Positions 1 through 10,425 of a stretch of 64,000 nucleotides of DNA are shown here, piece by piece (position 1 is the stretch's first letter; the number at the start of each line of letters is the position of its first letter). The notes beneath the pieces are model-generated. The model saw only the letters and a program-made list of their open reading frames with translations, was not told where the DNA came from and did no database searches. Origin of the DNA: Calliphora vicina (Eukaryota; Arthropoda; Insecta; Diptera; Calliphoridae); the NCBI RefSeq assembly GCF_958450345.1, contig NC_088781.1, positions 74,317,140 to 74,381,139 of the forward strand, written 5' to 3'. The position numbers and the translations under genes were made by a program.

Positions 1-2424
1 TTAATGCCAATTGCCTGGCCATTAGATCTACTGGAATCGAATTGAGTAGAGTAAAAAGCGATTTTGTCGCGGTAGTTCGCAATGCCCCTGTTATCAGGAT
101 TGCCATACGTCTCAATACCCTTTCAAAGAGTATGCGATTGGAGTCCTTATCCATTGCCTTCCACCAGACAGAGACCACATAAAATAGTATTGGTTTAGTA
201 ACCGTATCGACTAGCCAATTCATGTTCCAGGGTCTAATACCCCATTTCGTGCCTATGGCCTTTTTGCAGATATACATAGCCGTCATGGCCTTAGCTGCTC
301 TTGCCTCTACGTTGAGTTTCCAGGATAATTTCCTGTCAAGTATAATACCCAGGTGTTTTGCACTATCCGAGAGCGACAGTTCAGTTCCGCTTAGTCGGGG
401 TAGCGTAAAGTTAGGAATCTTATTCCGTAAAGAGAACAGTACAAGTTCAGTTTTATTGGGATTTACACTCAAACCACTATCGATGCACCATCGATTTAAA
501 ATTTCGAGTGCCGTCCCCAGTCTTGGTGATATCGTGCCCAGATGAAACCCTGATACCGCCACCGCTACATCATCCGCATAGGCAACAGTCTTGTAGTTCA
601 GGGAATCTAGTTTTAAGAGCAGACAGTTTAAGGCCAAGTTCCACAGAAGTGGAGATAGGACACCCCCCTGGGGAGTGCCTCTTTTGGCAGATCTGGAGAT
701 CGTGGTCGTTCCAATTTTAGAACGGATGATCCTATAATTCAGAAGGTACCTAACGAACCTAACTACTGATTGTTCAAGTCCTAGTGAATCCAGGGCTGAT
801 ATTATGGTTGCAGATTTCACATTGTTAAATGCCCCTTCTATATCCAGAAAGGTGACAAGTGTGTAATTGCGGAATTCGATAGATTTCTCGATATACCCTA
901 CTAGTGAGTGAAGTGCCGTCTCAACCGATTTCCCCTTTGTATAGGCGTGTTGAGAGGGAGATAATAATCCCTGGCCAACTGACATTCTTATATGAATGTC
1001 AATAATTCTTTCCAGGGTTTTAAGCAAAAAGGATGATAGACTTATTGGCCTAAAGTCCTTTGCCTTGGTATGTGAAGCCTTTCCACCCTTAGGTATAAAA
1101 GTCACATTGCATTCGGTCCATTGGTTAGGTATGTAGGACCATGAGAGACAGGCTTGAAATATCGTAATCAGCCATGGTGTAACTAATTCTGCATTGTTTT
1201 GCAGGTCAGAGAGATTTGTATGGATCAAAGCTCCGAATGGCCCAGAGTAGCTTATCCTCGTTAATCTCAATTGAAGATGAGATTCTATCATGGTGTGGGG
1301 ATTCATATGCCGTGCTAAATGGCAGGCTTCCCGGAAAGTGAGTGTCCATGAGTACTTCAAGAGTCTCTTGTCCACTGGTGGTCCATTTACCGTCCTGTTT
1401 CTGGATATAACCCTGAACGGTTGGTGATTTAGACAGAATCTTGCGCAAACGGCTAGTTTCAGAGGAGCTTTCGACGCCGCTACAAAAGTCCCTCCATGTC
1501 TTCCGTTTTGCATTTCTGACCAGATTTTTGAATTTATTCAGTGATGACTTATAAGTTGACCAGTCTCCTGATCTTTTAGCATCATTGAAGAGTTTGCGAC
1601 ATCTCGTCCTGGTGTCCGCTATTTCTGGTGACCACCATGGTGATCGCTTTTTTCCTCTTTGTACAGAGGATGCACAAGTGTGCTTAGTAGCCTCATTAAT
1701 GGAATTCGTAAGTGTATCTACAGCCCTTACAATGTCCTCAATATCGTTAATTGTGGGAGGTTGGGGTAGGAGTTCAGATAGAATACGTCGATGGTCATCC
1801 CATCTTGTCCTCCTCCTATTTAAAAAGGGTTCAACCCTATCTGGTTTCCTATTGATGGAGAAAACTAAATAACGATGATCCGAGAAGGAACAGTCATTTG
1901 AAACCTTCCAGTCTCTGATCATGTATGAATGGCTTGCACTGACAAGCGTGATATCAAGAACCTCTTGTCTATTTGCAACTACAAAAGTAGGTTCTGAACC
2001 TCTATTGGTTATCACTAGATTATAATCCAATATAAAGTCTAATATAAACTCATCATTTTCCTCACCAAGTTGTTAGGTGGTGGGTCGACCTGATCATGGG
2101 CCATGTAGCATGAGAGAAGCCATATTTTATATAACCTCGTCTCCCATACAGCGGTTACTGTATCCTCATCGCTATAATCATTTAGAATGAAGATATTAGA
2201 TAGTTTTTAGCCAATATGCAAGATCTAATTTTACCTGTGCCTTTTTTGTACAAAAGTTTGTACCCTTCTGCGTTGAGTCCCTTGATTTCGCCATTGCAAA
2301 TCCAAGGCTCCTGGACCAACGCGATGTCCTCCCCATTTTCAGTAATGTGGAGGAGTAGTGCAGCAGAAGCTGCCTTAGAGTGATGAAGGTTCGCCTGGAT
2401 CACCTTCACCATGATCGGGGTCAT
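1..2424 (-). pseudogene. LOA-type ORF2 (endonuclease + reverse transcriptase), multiply broken
   Basis: Target-primed retrotransposition enzyme. The N-terminal APE-like endonuclease starts at 2424 (VIQANLHHSKAASAALL, then ALVQEPWI). Frame is lost between about 2030 and 2190, then 1206-2030 carries the endonuclease C-terminus (SFSDHRYLVFSI, with the catalytic SDH) and the linker to RT. At about 1205-1212 a short out-of-frame deletion removes the PGPDGI-type RT block after FDPYKS. From 1204 down to base 1 the RT continues open in another frame, with FLDIEGAFN near 865, TPQGGVLSPLLWNL at 633-680 and the catalytic YADD at 569-580. At least two breaks make it non-functional. The element 3' end is outside the window. 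Confidence 0.8.
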
Positions 2425-3791
2425 AGATGACGGTTACGTCCACGTCTTCTGGATCAGAGTCCAGAAGAGCGTCCTCGTCCTCCACTTCACCCATACAACG
2501 GAATAGATCCCCAACCATACCGGAGTTTGATTGGGTCTCCATTTCGTCATCTGGGTTAGCGGGGTCATCAACCTCGGGTTTCGCATCCATCTCCTGCGGA
2601 GCTTCTGATTTAACCTCAGAAGTTTCGGGGTCGATCTTGTCGTCACCACGATAGACGCGCAGCCTTATACTATCGAAACCGTAGTATATTCGGCTTTGCT
2701 TCTCCCGTAGTGGCGCCAATGATTCCTTATTCAGAACCACGACCACCTTCCTATTCGCACCTTCAGGAGCGGAAACCTTTACCACTTTCCAATTATGGGT
2801 CGGTAGGTCAGGATTCCCGCTCTGAATGTACGCAAGGATCGCGCCGGGCCACAATTCCCCTAGGGACGCGATTGCTAACTTTAGCAATAAAGCTGTGCGG
2901 TCATTGGTACACGCTAGCAGTTTTTACATGGCCTTGGTACCAGCCAGTATCATCGTTTTGCTGGGATGGACCGGGATTCTCCTTGAGAATCTTCCAGTAT
3001 ACCCCCAGCATACCCTGACGGATTTTCAGCCATTTCTCCTGGGAGATAGCTCCGTCTTCAACACTCCTGTCGATAATCGCCCTTACAAGTGGGTTGCGAG
3101 CAACTTCACTGTAAGGCCTTCTTACCACGCGAGCCTCTTGCTTCGGACGTTTAGGCTTCTGCTGTTGATTTTGCTGTTGAAGCAGTTCCTCCTCGGAGCG
3201 TTGCCGTTTGGGCCCAGCAGATGCGCCTTGGTTCGCTGCATCTGCGCTTGAAGGAGGATTTGAACTGTCCAGCTCAGCCAGTTGGGCCTTAGCCCAGCTA
3301 AGTTTCGACAGTTCGTCGATATTAAGCGCATCGGCCGACTTGGATCCAAGCCGATCGATAATGCGCATGGCGACACGCCTTTGCACGAAAGCCATCCTAG
3401 ATGCTTCTTTGCGAATGGGGGCGTTCGGTTCTGCCGTAGTGGCGGGTGGGGCTACGGTGGTTGGACCCGACTTCTGGTTCGACGATCCAACCTGTAGCAT
3501 CTTCGCAGAGACATCTGTCTTATCGACAGTGTCCAACAAAGGGTTTGTTGCTGGTATATTACCAGCGAGGGCTAATGCAGCTTTGGAGGTGCTCGGCTTG
3601 AAATCCAACGCTACCTCGCTGCCTTTAGTCAAACTGTCACCAGAAGGCTGGACAGCTGACTGTTTGCAATCAGTCAGCATAGGTTTCCCCTGCTGGCCTT
3701 TCGCTGTTGTTTGTTTTTGTTGTTTATTGTTATTTGTAATTTTGTGCATTTTGATCCCACGAGTATGCGCGTAAGGGGATGGACACTCCAT
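2375..3791 (-). pseudogene. LOA-type ORF1 (gag-like, RNA-binding) with one frameshift
   Basis: Nucleic-acid-binding ORF1 protein that would package the retrotransposon RNA. It reads in two pieces: 2901-3791 (296 aa, low-complexity Gln/Lys-rich N-terminus, then a basic stretch ending in KRPKQEARVV) and 2375-2887 (170 aa). The two join if one frameshift near 2915-2930 is allowed, because the alternative frame there continues smoothly into AIASLGELWPGA. The second piece, with W-x-VVKVS and VVVVLNKESL blocks, looks like the DUF4780-type domain found in LOA-clade ORF1 proteins. No CCHC knuckles are seen. The start could be Met at 3791 or the internal Met at 3753 (MHKITNNN); the latter lacks the odd Cys-Pro-rich leader. 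The 3' end overlaps ORF2 by about 50 bases. Confidence 0.65.
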
Positions 3792-4019
3792 GCAGGGACG
3801 GCGTACATGGATTAGGCGAAAACTGTATTACAACCGACCCGTGCCCTGGCGTCGGAGGGGAGATGTTAGCGACTAGTTTTCTTTACTAGCCATTCAGGTC
3901 TTCGGCACTGCTACCATCACTTTGACCTTACAAGTGGGGGGGGGAAAGAAAGAGTAGAGAGAGGAAAGAACAGTTTTTGTCCGCGGGTTGTAACACTAAG
4001 AAGAGAGAAAGAATGTGTT

Positions 4020-4264
4020 AGCACTAGGCAACCATTTGTCAAAAATGTATCACCAGTAATAACATTATCCTAACACCAATGACATCCTACTGTGACCATT
4101 TGTTATAAAATGCATCACAGTATTATGATAGTCGGCTAGCGCAGTTCCATTTACTAACCTAGCTATGTCAAGAAGTTTAGACCATTTGTTAAAAATGTAT
4201 CTTAAGATATTGACATCGCTTGAGCAGTTGTCAAGGCTAATAACCTGTTGTCAAAACAGTATCA
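4020..4264. repeat. Degenerate tandem repeats in presumed LOA 5' UTR
   Basis: The motif ccatttgtnaaaaatgtatc recurs imperfectly at about 4030, 4097 and 4183, with a weaker copy (tgttgtcaaaacagtatcac) at 4247. Spacing is roughly 65-90 bases. Tandem 5' UTR units are common in LINEs, so I read this as the 5' end of the LOA element. The alternative is an independent minisatellite. Confidence 0.4.
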
Positions 4265-4344
4265 CTAGACTAGGCAGTTGCTCCCCCTATCCGCCACCTG
4301 GGACGCGTCCGATGGGAGACTGAGAACTCCACACGGAAAAGAGT

Positions 4345-4474
4345 AATCAGCTGATTGACTGACTCCACCTTGTATAAATTCGCCTTGGCTCACAACAATG
4401 TATGCATTTTTTCCATTGCTGCTGATCCTCCTTTCACTTGATGGAGAGTAAGAGAAACTCATACACAATAACAC
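4345..4474 (-). pseudogene. Jockey-family ORF1, N-terminal fragment
   Basis: The minus-strand peptide SSERRISSNGKNAYIVVS matches the N-termini of the Jockey ORF1s at 19325 (ERRLSMNGRNAYI) and 54415 (ERRLSVNGRNAYV) in this same window. Only the first 40 or so residues remain; after VVSQGEFIQGG the sequence runs into a dispersed motif shared with 6478 and 6750. Transcription would be leftward, opposite to the other Jockey copies. Frame stays open to 4265 but the tail is not Jockey-like. Confidence 0.6.
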
Positions 4475-4612
4475 TACACTCTTTATTTAAGGTTTTATTT
4501 ATTTATGTTGTTGTTTTTTTTTTTGTAATACTTTTTGCTTTGGTTTTTTTTTGTGATTGTTAATATTTGCATTAACAAAACGACAATTTATTTTTGGATG
4601 AAAAATTAATTT
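4475..4612 (-). repeat. Jockey-family 5' UTR fragment (second copy at 49861-50045)
   Basis: Reverse complement of this stretch aligns by eye with 49861-50045: both carry atccaaaaataaattgtcg, a run of caatcacaaaaaaaacc, and aataaagagtgtagtg just before the ORF1-like start. It therefore extends the ORF1 fragment at 4345-4474 upstream. Confidence 0.6.
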
Positions 4613-4911
4613 TAAATATAAGAGCCAGTTTTTGACTTCGTATTTAAATATGAATTATATTTAAGTTCTATTTAAATACGAAAATGAGTTTCTAAGTGCT
4701 TTTTTAAATGGTACTAAAATGGCCAACGTTGGCCATTTAAATTCTATTTAAGTTTCATAAACTACCATATGTTTTTGACATCTGACTTTTGTTGTTTGGT
4801 TTTTTTTCACTCTATTGTAGTGAAAAAAACCAAACAACAGCGTCTTGCAAAAACTACAATTCCGATGCGGGGCAATTGGAAGTTCTTTTGTGCATTTTTT
4901 TACCAATAATT
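4613..4911. repeat. AT-rich segment with several perfect hairpins
   Basis: No coding potential. A near-perfect hairpin lies at 4792-4842, with arms tgttgtttggtttttttcac around a short loop, and the palindrome aatggccaacgttggccatt is at 4719-4738. These may be fragments of small foldback elements next to the larger inverted structure that follows. Confidence 0.45.
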
Positions 4912-5074
4912 TTAATGTGTGTGAAGATAAATTTAAATTTATTTAGCACAGACCTAAACCAATAATTTTAGCTCAGCCCATTTTGCAGTTAACAGAGCAC
5001 TGTTAATCACTTAACAGTCATAATACTTGAATTATAATAATCAAATTTATACCTACAATATCTGAAATAATTTC

Positions 5075-5475
5075 AGAATAAGAAAAAAAAATGGAAAAAA
5101 TTAAAAAAAAACTATCCATCTGAAATAATAGATGGATATTTGAACCCATCGTAATATCATGATTCCAATAAATTTGGCCATTATGGAAATTAGGAAAAGG
5201 GCTCGGATATGACACTATATAGAAATGTTAGTCCTAGGGTTACTGAATGGAACTGTGGTAGTGGGATATCTGAAATAATTTTGGGATTCCAATAAATTTG
5301 ACTTTTTTGAAAAAATAAATCTGGAGAGGATTTTTGGCCATTATGAAAATTAGGAAAAGGGCTCGGATATGGCACTATATAGAAATGGTAGTCCTGGGGT
5401 CACTGAATGGAACTGTGGTAGTGGGATATCTGAAATAATTTTGGGATTCCAATAAATTTGAGTTTTGTGAAAAAA
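5075..5475 (-). repeat. 160-bp satellite units, minus orientation
   Basis: Two and a half copies of a 160-bp unit read on the minus strand: the phrase gggattccaataaatttg ends at 5300 and again at 5460. The first copy lacks the segment between the AATAAATTT box and ggccattatgg. The unit has no coding function; short open frames inside it are shared repeat translation only. Confidence 0.85.
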
Positions 5476-5490
5476 TAAAAACAAAAACTC

Positions 5491-6140
5491 AAATTTATTG
5501 GAATCCCAAAATTATTTCAGATATCCCACTACCACAGTTCCATTAAGTGACCCTAGGACTACCATTTCTATATAGTGTCATATCCGAGCCCTTTTCCTAA
5601 TTTCCATAATGGCCAAAAATCCTCTACAGATTTATTTTTTCAAAAAAGTTAAATTTATTGGAATCCCAAAATTATTTCAGATATCCCACTACCACAGTTC
5701 CATTAAGTGACCCTAGGACTACCATTTCTATATAGTGTCATATCCGAGCCCTTTTCCTAATTTCCATAATGGCCAAACATCCTCTCCAGATTTATTTTTT
5801 CACAAAACTCAAATTTATTGGAATCCCAAAATTATTTCAGATAGCCCACTACCACAGTTCCATTCAGTGACCCTAGGACTACCATTTCTATATAGTGTCA
5901 TATCCGAGCCCTTTTCCTAATTTCCATAATAGCCAAAAATCCTCTCCAGATTTATTTTTTCACAAAACTCAAATTTATTGGAATCCCAAAATTATTTCAG
6001 ATATCCCACTACCACAGTTCCATTAAGTGACCCTAGGACTACCATTTCTATATAGTGTCATATCCGAGCCCTTTTCCTAATTTCCATAATGGCCAAAAAT
6101 CCTCTCCAGGATTATTTTTTCACAAAACTCAAATTTATTG
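5491..6140 (+). repeat. 160-bp satellite array, four plus-orientation units
   Basis: The phrase aaatttattggaatcccaaa starts at 5491, 5651, 5811 and 5971, exactly 160 bases apart; at 6131 a fifth start (aaatttattggaatt) is cut short. Units differ by a few substitutions (for example tctacag versus tctccag). The array abuts the minus-oriented units head to head. High regularity suggests recent homogenisation by unequal exchange or gene conversion. Confidence 0.92.
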
Positions 6141-6300
6141 GAATTATTTCAGATATTGTATGTATAAATTTGATTATTATAATTCAAGTATTATGACTGT
6201 TAAGTGATTAACAGTGCTCTGTTAACTGCAAAATGGGCTGAGCTAAAATATGTGGTTTAGGTATGTGCTAAATAAATTTAAATTTATCTTCACACACATA

Positions 6301-6796
6301 TAATTTTATTGTTTAATAAACTTTTATTTCTTATTGGGCAAAATGTATCAATTTTTGTTTTGGTTGAACAGCTGTTTTAAGCAAAACTATCGATAAATTT
6401 TTGATATTTAGTAGTGTTACCATACTTTTATCTTATTTAAATAAGACAAATTATGTAGCACTGTAAAACTCAAACCAAAGCGAATTTATACAAGGTGGAG
6501 TCAGTCAAACAGCTGATAATTTTTTTTTCGCTTTTTGGTTCTAACAACTGTCAAAGTTTGTTTTTATATTTAAATATCTACATATTCTAAGCTTATTAAC
6601 AAAATATTTATTGTTTACATAAATAAGTAAAGCCCTCACTATTAAATTATCTACACTATATTAAGTTTAAATAATTATTTGTTTAATTTTTCATTTTGGT
6701 TTTTTGACATTTGTTAAGACCGATCGTTGTTTTTGTAGAACTGACACCACCTTGTATAAATTCGCCTTGACTCAAACTGTATTTAAATACAACTTA
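6301..6796. other. Non-coding spacer with a dispersed inverted motif
   Basis: AT-rich. The motif caccttgtataaattcgcctt occurs here in plus orientation (about 6752) and in minus orientation (about 6482, as cgaatttatacaaggtggag); a third copy is at about 4367. The neighbouring bases (gtcagt, cagctgat) are also conserved, so these are ends of some dispersed repeat. No gene seen. Confidence 0.5.
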
Positions 6797-7112
6797 AATC
6801 TGGAGAGGATTTTTGGCCATTATGGAAATTAGGAAATGGGCTCGGATATGACACTATATAGAAATGTTAGTCCTAGGGTTACTGAATGGAACTGTGGTAG
6901 TGGGATATCTGAAATAATTTTGGGATTCCAATAAATTTGACTTTTTTGAAAAAATAAATCTGGAGAGGATTTTTGGCCATTATGAAAATTAGGAAAAGGG
7001 CTCGGATATAGCACTATATAGAAATGGTAGTCCTGGGGTCACTGAATGTGGTTGTGGGATATCTGAAATAATTTTGGGATTCCAATAAATTTGAGTTTTG
7101 TGAAAAAATTTG
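6797..7112 (-). repeat. Displaced two-unit copy of the 160-bp satellite
   Basis: Two minus-oriented units whose private variants (gacttttttgaaaaaata, atgaaaattagg, cctggggtcactga) match the array at 5175-5475 rather than the plus units. It looks like a duplication of that left array. The second unit has lost the gaact before gtggt. Confidence 0.85.
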
Positions 7113-7284
7113 GATCTATTTTTAAGGATTCAAAAAACATCAATTATATTAATTTTTGATTCAGAATCGACTGGTGAAATCAGATTAGCAATATATTCAA
7201 ACGTTTTTGCTTAGGTGCGTTAAACCACCACAAGGAGAGAAAATTTTCCAAAAAAATTTTCAGAAAAATTATTAATGTACATAT

Positions 7285-7418
7285 ATCTTTTGTGTAGGGA
7301 TTTCTAATAATCTTCATTCCATCTAATATCTATCTGTTGATGAATTGCTTTAAGTCTTTCCCAACGATTAATTAGTCCAGTTTTGTTTTCGTAGTGTTCA
7401 GGGAGAATTATTATTGGG
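7285..7418 (-). pseudogene. BEL/Pao polymerase C-terminal relic
   Basis: Read on the minus strand: ILPEHYENKTGLINRWERLK, then AIHQQIDIRWNEDY, a stop, then KSLHKR. This order (PE..NR-W-x-RLK-x-IHQQ, RW..EY-LKSLHKR) matches the block at the very end of BEL/Pao polyproteins, downstream of the integrase. A stop replaces the Leu of YLKSLHKR. Nothing else of the element is recognisable nearby. Too short to be a functional gene. Confidence 0.55.
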
Positions 7419-8639
7419 CAGCGCAAAAAAGAAATCTGTAACTTCTAAACGGTTAGTCCCATTTGAATAAAATTTGACATGCGCAGTCGAGTGAAATGCT
7501 GTCGAGTTTAAGTTTTGAATTTGGACCCAAAGTAGGCCACCTATGTTAAATTTTTAAAACGATCATAATTTTTTGTTTGTGTTCCGATTTCAAAAAAATT
7601 ACATACATATGGGCAAATCCTGAGTGACGAACGTTTTATTCGTACTCGTTTTAATATTAAAATATGAAAATTTTTTGGTTTTTCAAATAAGATACATCCA
7701 ACGTATACATAGCGTATAGTGAGATTTAAGTGCAATTCCAAATGGCAGAAGACATTACCTTTTAATTGACATTTGTTACGAAATAATTGATGGCAAAGTT
7801 TTGTGACACACGTTACAAAAAATGGAAGTAACTTTGAGAGTTGAAGTATTTTTATTCGTAATTTTAGCGAATTTTGCATAATAAAGCATACAAAATCTTA
7901 TTCCTAAATGAAAGATAAATGAAAGAGAATTCTTATGAAAAGCCGAAATCGTTACGTTACGTGACATTTTTTCCAGTACCTTGAAAATAAACACAATTAT
8001 ATTTATTTGAACAAAATAATATATTTTTGCTTTATTTAACGTTTTATAAGAAAAGTTGTGTTTGTAAATCAATTTGTTGATATATACAATAATATAAATT
8101 TGTTTACAAATTATTTTTTTGGTTTGTTAAACCCGCCGTTATTGCCATTTCGATCGTATTTTCATCAAATGATGAAAAATTGTAATTGATTTTTACCATC
8201 TCCGAAAGAAAACCAGTTGTATTATTTATATAACTACTGCAAAATCGTGGGCGTTATTGTGAATATTATTTTGTGCTTTAACCATCTCCCAAATTGTTCT
8301 CTTTACAATAACTCTAATTCCGTCTACTGCACCTTTTCCGTGAGAAGTTGAAAAAATTCCATTCAAAGTGAATCACATCAAATTATGCTTTAAAATACTG
8401 TATACTTAGGGTTTCCAGCCTGGCTGGACTTGGCTGGATTGTCCAGCTTTTTTTATGCCAGTGAAGTTTCAAACTAAAATTTCATTTGTCCAGCTAAATA
8501 TAAATTTTCGACAATAATATCTATATTATTTATTACTTCAAATTTACTTACGACTAATTAATAAACCGTAATAACTTATGCCAAAAAGTGTATGTATTTT
8601 TTAAAGAAATGAAAATGCCAAACGTTTTACGGAAATACG
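7419..8639. other. No gene recognised
   Basis: AT-rich sequence with short open frames on the minus strand (7541-7879, 7776-8072) that show no family motif and have composition typical of random AT-rich DNA. A Pro/Trp-like ccagcctggctggacttgg stretch at 8412 is unexplained. Confidence 0.5.
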
Positions 8640-9387
8640 TGTCATATGGAATTTCTAATAATGATGTCAATGAAGAAGAATGTAGAAGTTGAGGATTATC
8701 AGAAGCATTTTTATATTTTATGGAAAACATAATGCAGGAATTTCATACAACTATTTTAGATCTTGAGAATGACTCTTGTACATTTTTAGAGTTGATCGAT
8801 ATAATGACCGTACTTATAAATAGCCTCAAAAGTAGAATAAATGACAAATTTGTTGGCACCAAAGTTAACAGCATTTTGAAAAAAATTTCGCCGGATGAAA
8901 AAAAAAACTTTTAAAACTGAAGTAGAAAACTTTTTAAAAACAGCGGTCAGCTATTTAGAAAATCGTTTTTTTTTTTTTAAATAACATTTTTAAATTAAAA
9001 AAAAAACATATTTTCTTGGGAAGATTTACAAAAACTTACGCAAAACCTTCAAATATCTATGCATATATCGATTATTGCAGGTTTCGTGAAGTTTATAAAC
9101 AAATACCAAGAGATTTGTCAAATGATATATGGTCATATTTTTTTACCAAAGGTGAAAGGAATGAATTCGAGAATTTAAGAAAAGTTATATGTTTCGTATT
9201 TTCTTTGAAGTGGGTGTTGTTGTAGACCCCCGTTTTTAAAGATTTTGCAAACCCCCCAAAATTTGGAGTTATTTTGAAAAAAATGTACGATAAAGTTTTT
9301 GACACAATTTGTTATGTACTCAACAAGACCCATAATCCACGCTTTGTCCAGGTCTTTTCACTGTATCACCGTGTAATACAAATATAT
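8640..9387 (+). pseudogene. Possible hAT-like (ZBED-type) transposase relic
   Basis: Plus-strand pieces read ENDSCTFLELIDIMTVLINS..RINDKFV at 8779-8860, then NFLKTAVSYLENRF across a frame change at about 8930, then DYCRFREVYKQIP at 9070-9110. The order Leu-rich helix, KF-V, YL-E-RF resembles the middle domain of domesticated hAT-like proteins, from memory only. Several frame breaks. The gypsy derivative at 9388 interrupts it; sequence after 12844 may continue it. Confidence 0.25.
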
Positions 9388-9902
9388 TGTTACGTTTTAA
9401 CCTTTTCAAAACGCTGTTTTATTTCCTTTAAATAAACCGGATACTTTTGATTGCAAATAAAAGCCGTTTAGTAGTTTGAAAATGGTAACAACTCTTTATT
9501 TATTAAAATGTACAACAACAACAGAATTAAATAGCCACTCAATGTTTTTTATACACGTTTATAAATTCTCAGAATTACAGACACAATTTATAATGTACAC
9601 GAATTTACTTGAAAAACACAACACACTTCACTCACGACCGCAACCTCTGCCACTATTTATAACACTGCATTACCATCTAGAAAGCCTTTAACTGTCAAAG
9701 TTCGAATATTCTAGATCATACGCCATCTGTGGTGTACTTTCTACAATGTTCTTACGATCAAATCAACTGAAAGCTTTTATTTAACAATGCCCACAGATAT
9801 GTTACAGTCTGCCATTACAGCACTGTTATTTGAAAGCATTATGCTACTTTTAAATCAGCCCTTAAAATCGTTATATTTGAATTTAAGTACAATTTCGTAA
9901 CA
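9388..9902 (-). repeat. 3' LTR of the gypsy derivative (left end)
   Basis: 515 bp. Compared with the right LTR it has lost about 55 bp after cacactt and about 33 bp after caatgttctt, both near short direct repeats. TATA/AATAAA-like motifs are present (aataaaccgg, aataaaagcc). Confidence 0.92.
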
Positions 9903-9917
9903 CTGCCCCCCGCTTAA
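9903..9917 (-). other. Polypurine tract
   Basis: AAGCGGGGGGCAG on the minus strand directly abuts the 3' LTR, where plus-strand DNA synthesis of an LTR retrotransposon is primed. Confidence 0.75.
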
Positions 9918-10405
9918 GCCTGTTCGTCCCGAATAGGCATAGATTCACTTCTCCCATAGGCAGCTAGTCGTTTCAGATGTTCAACTTTAATTCCCGATAT
10001 CGGTCTTCCACATTTCCGTATTCTATAAGCCATGTCGTCCAATTTCTTAATTACCCTATGTGGTCCTTTGCAGTGATTCATTAATTTGGATGACAAACCC
10101 TTATTACGTTGTGAGCTATATCTGGTTTTCATTTGGTCATTTGTCATTTTAATTCGTCTCCGAACGAGTTCATGCATTTCTTTTTCTGCTGAAGCACCTT
10201 CACCCAACTTGGAACCCGGCCTGGTGATTTTTTCTCTGCGGGACAGACCAAGCACTCCAACAGGAACCATTCCGTCGTTGCACTGTTCAACGAGGGCCTC
10301 CATTGTTACATGGCCACTTCTCACATCCGCTGGTTCCAACACCAACAAACCATAATCCTCCACTTCCTCACGGGCCCATACCAAATCCTCTGACTGCGGT
10401 GGCAA
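9914..10405 (-). pseudogene. gypsy pol remnant: protease-RT linker fused to integrase C-terminus
   Basis: 163 codons. The first part (LPPQSEDLVWAREEV, then RSGHVTMEALVEQ..GMVPVGVLGLS) corresponds to the linker between protease and reverse transcriptase in Ty3/gypsy polyproteins. After about GSKLGEGASAEKE the sequence becomes integrase C-terminal (ELVRRRIKMTNDQMKTRY, then SKLMNHCKGPHRVIKKLDD and PISGIKVEHLKRLAAYGR, a chromatin-side GPYRV-like barrel). The whole RT, RNase H and integrase catalytic core is missing between them, explaining the element's short length. Stop codon lies next to the polypurine tract. Confidence 0.8.
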
Positions 10406-10425
10406 CCTTTTGTGCTCAACAAAAA

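Larger units (their letters stand above)
1..4264 (-). mobile_element. LOA-clade non-LTR retrotransposon, degraded, 3' end cut by window edge
   Basis: A two-ORF LINE read on the minus strand. ORF1 (2375-3791) overlaps ORF2 (from 2424) in a different frame, an arrangement usual in the LOA/R1 group. Endonuclease, reverse transcriptase with a YADD box, and a gag-like ORF1 are all recognisable. Both ORFs are broken by frameshifts and small deletions, so this copy is dead. The 3' end lies beyond base 1. The 5' boundary is uncertain; I place it near 4264, where a fragment of a different (Jockey-type) element begins. Clade assignment rests on recall of LOA/Lian/Baggins-type protein blocks, not on a search. 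Confidence 0.75.
4912..6300. repeat. Large inverted repeat enclosing 160-bp satellite units
   Basis: The left arm at about 4912-5070 and the right arm at about 6140-6300 are reverse complements; for example gcagttaacagagcactgtt at 4985 pairs with its complement near 6220. Between them sit satellite units, first in minus orientation (to about 5475) and then in plus orientation (from 5491). The centre of symmetry is near 5476-5490. The architecture resembles a foldback transposon whose inner arms have become tandem arrays. Confidence 0.75.

Noticed and set aside
5491..6140. Regular repeats as a possible CRISPR array
   Set aside because: 160-bp contiguous units without spacers in a eukaryotic repeat context.
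5190..7014. Recurring ~61-aa frames MxYPSPFPNFHNGQ.. at 5190, 5735 and 6829
   Set aside because: They are translations of the 160-bp satellite unit; start and length follow the repeat, not a gene.
7541..8072. Minus-strand frames of 112 and 98 aa
   Set aside because: Phe/Lys/Ile-rich random composition in AT-rich DNA, overlapping each other in different frames, no motif.
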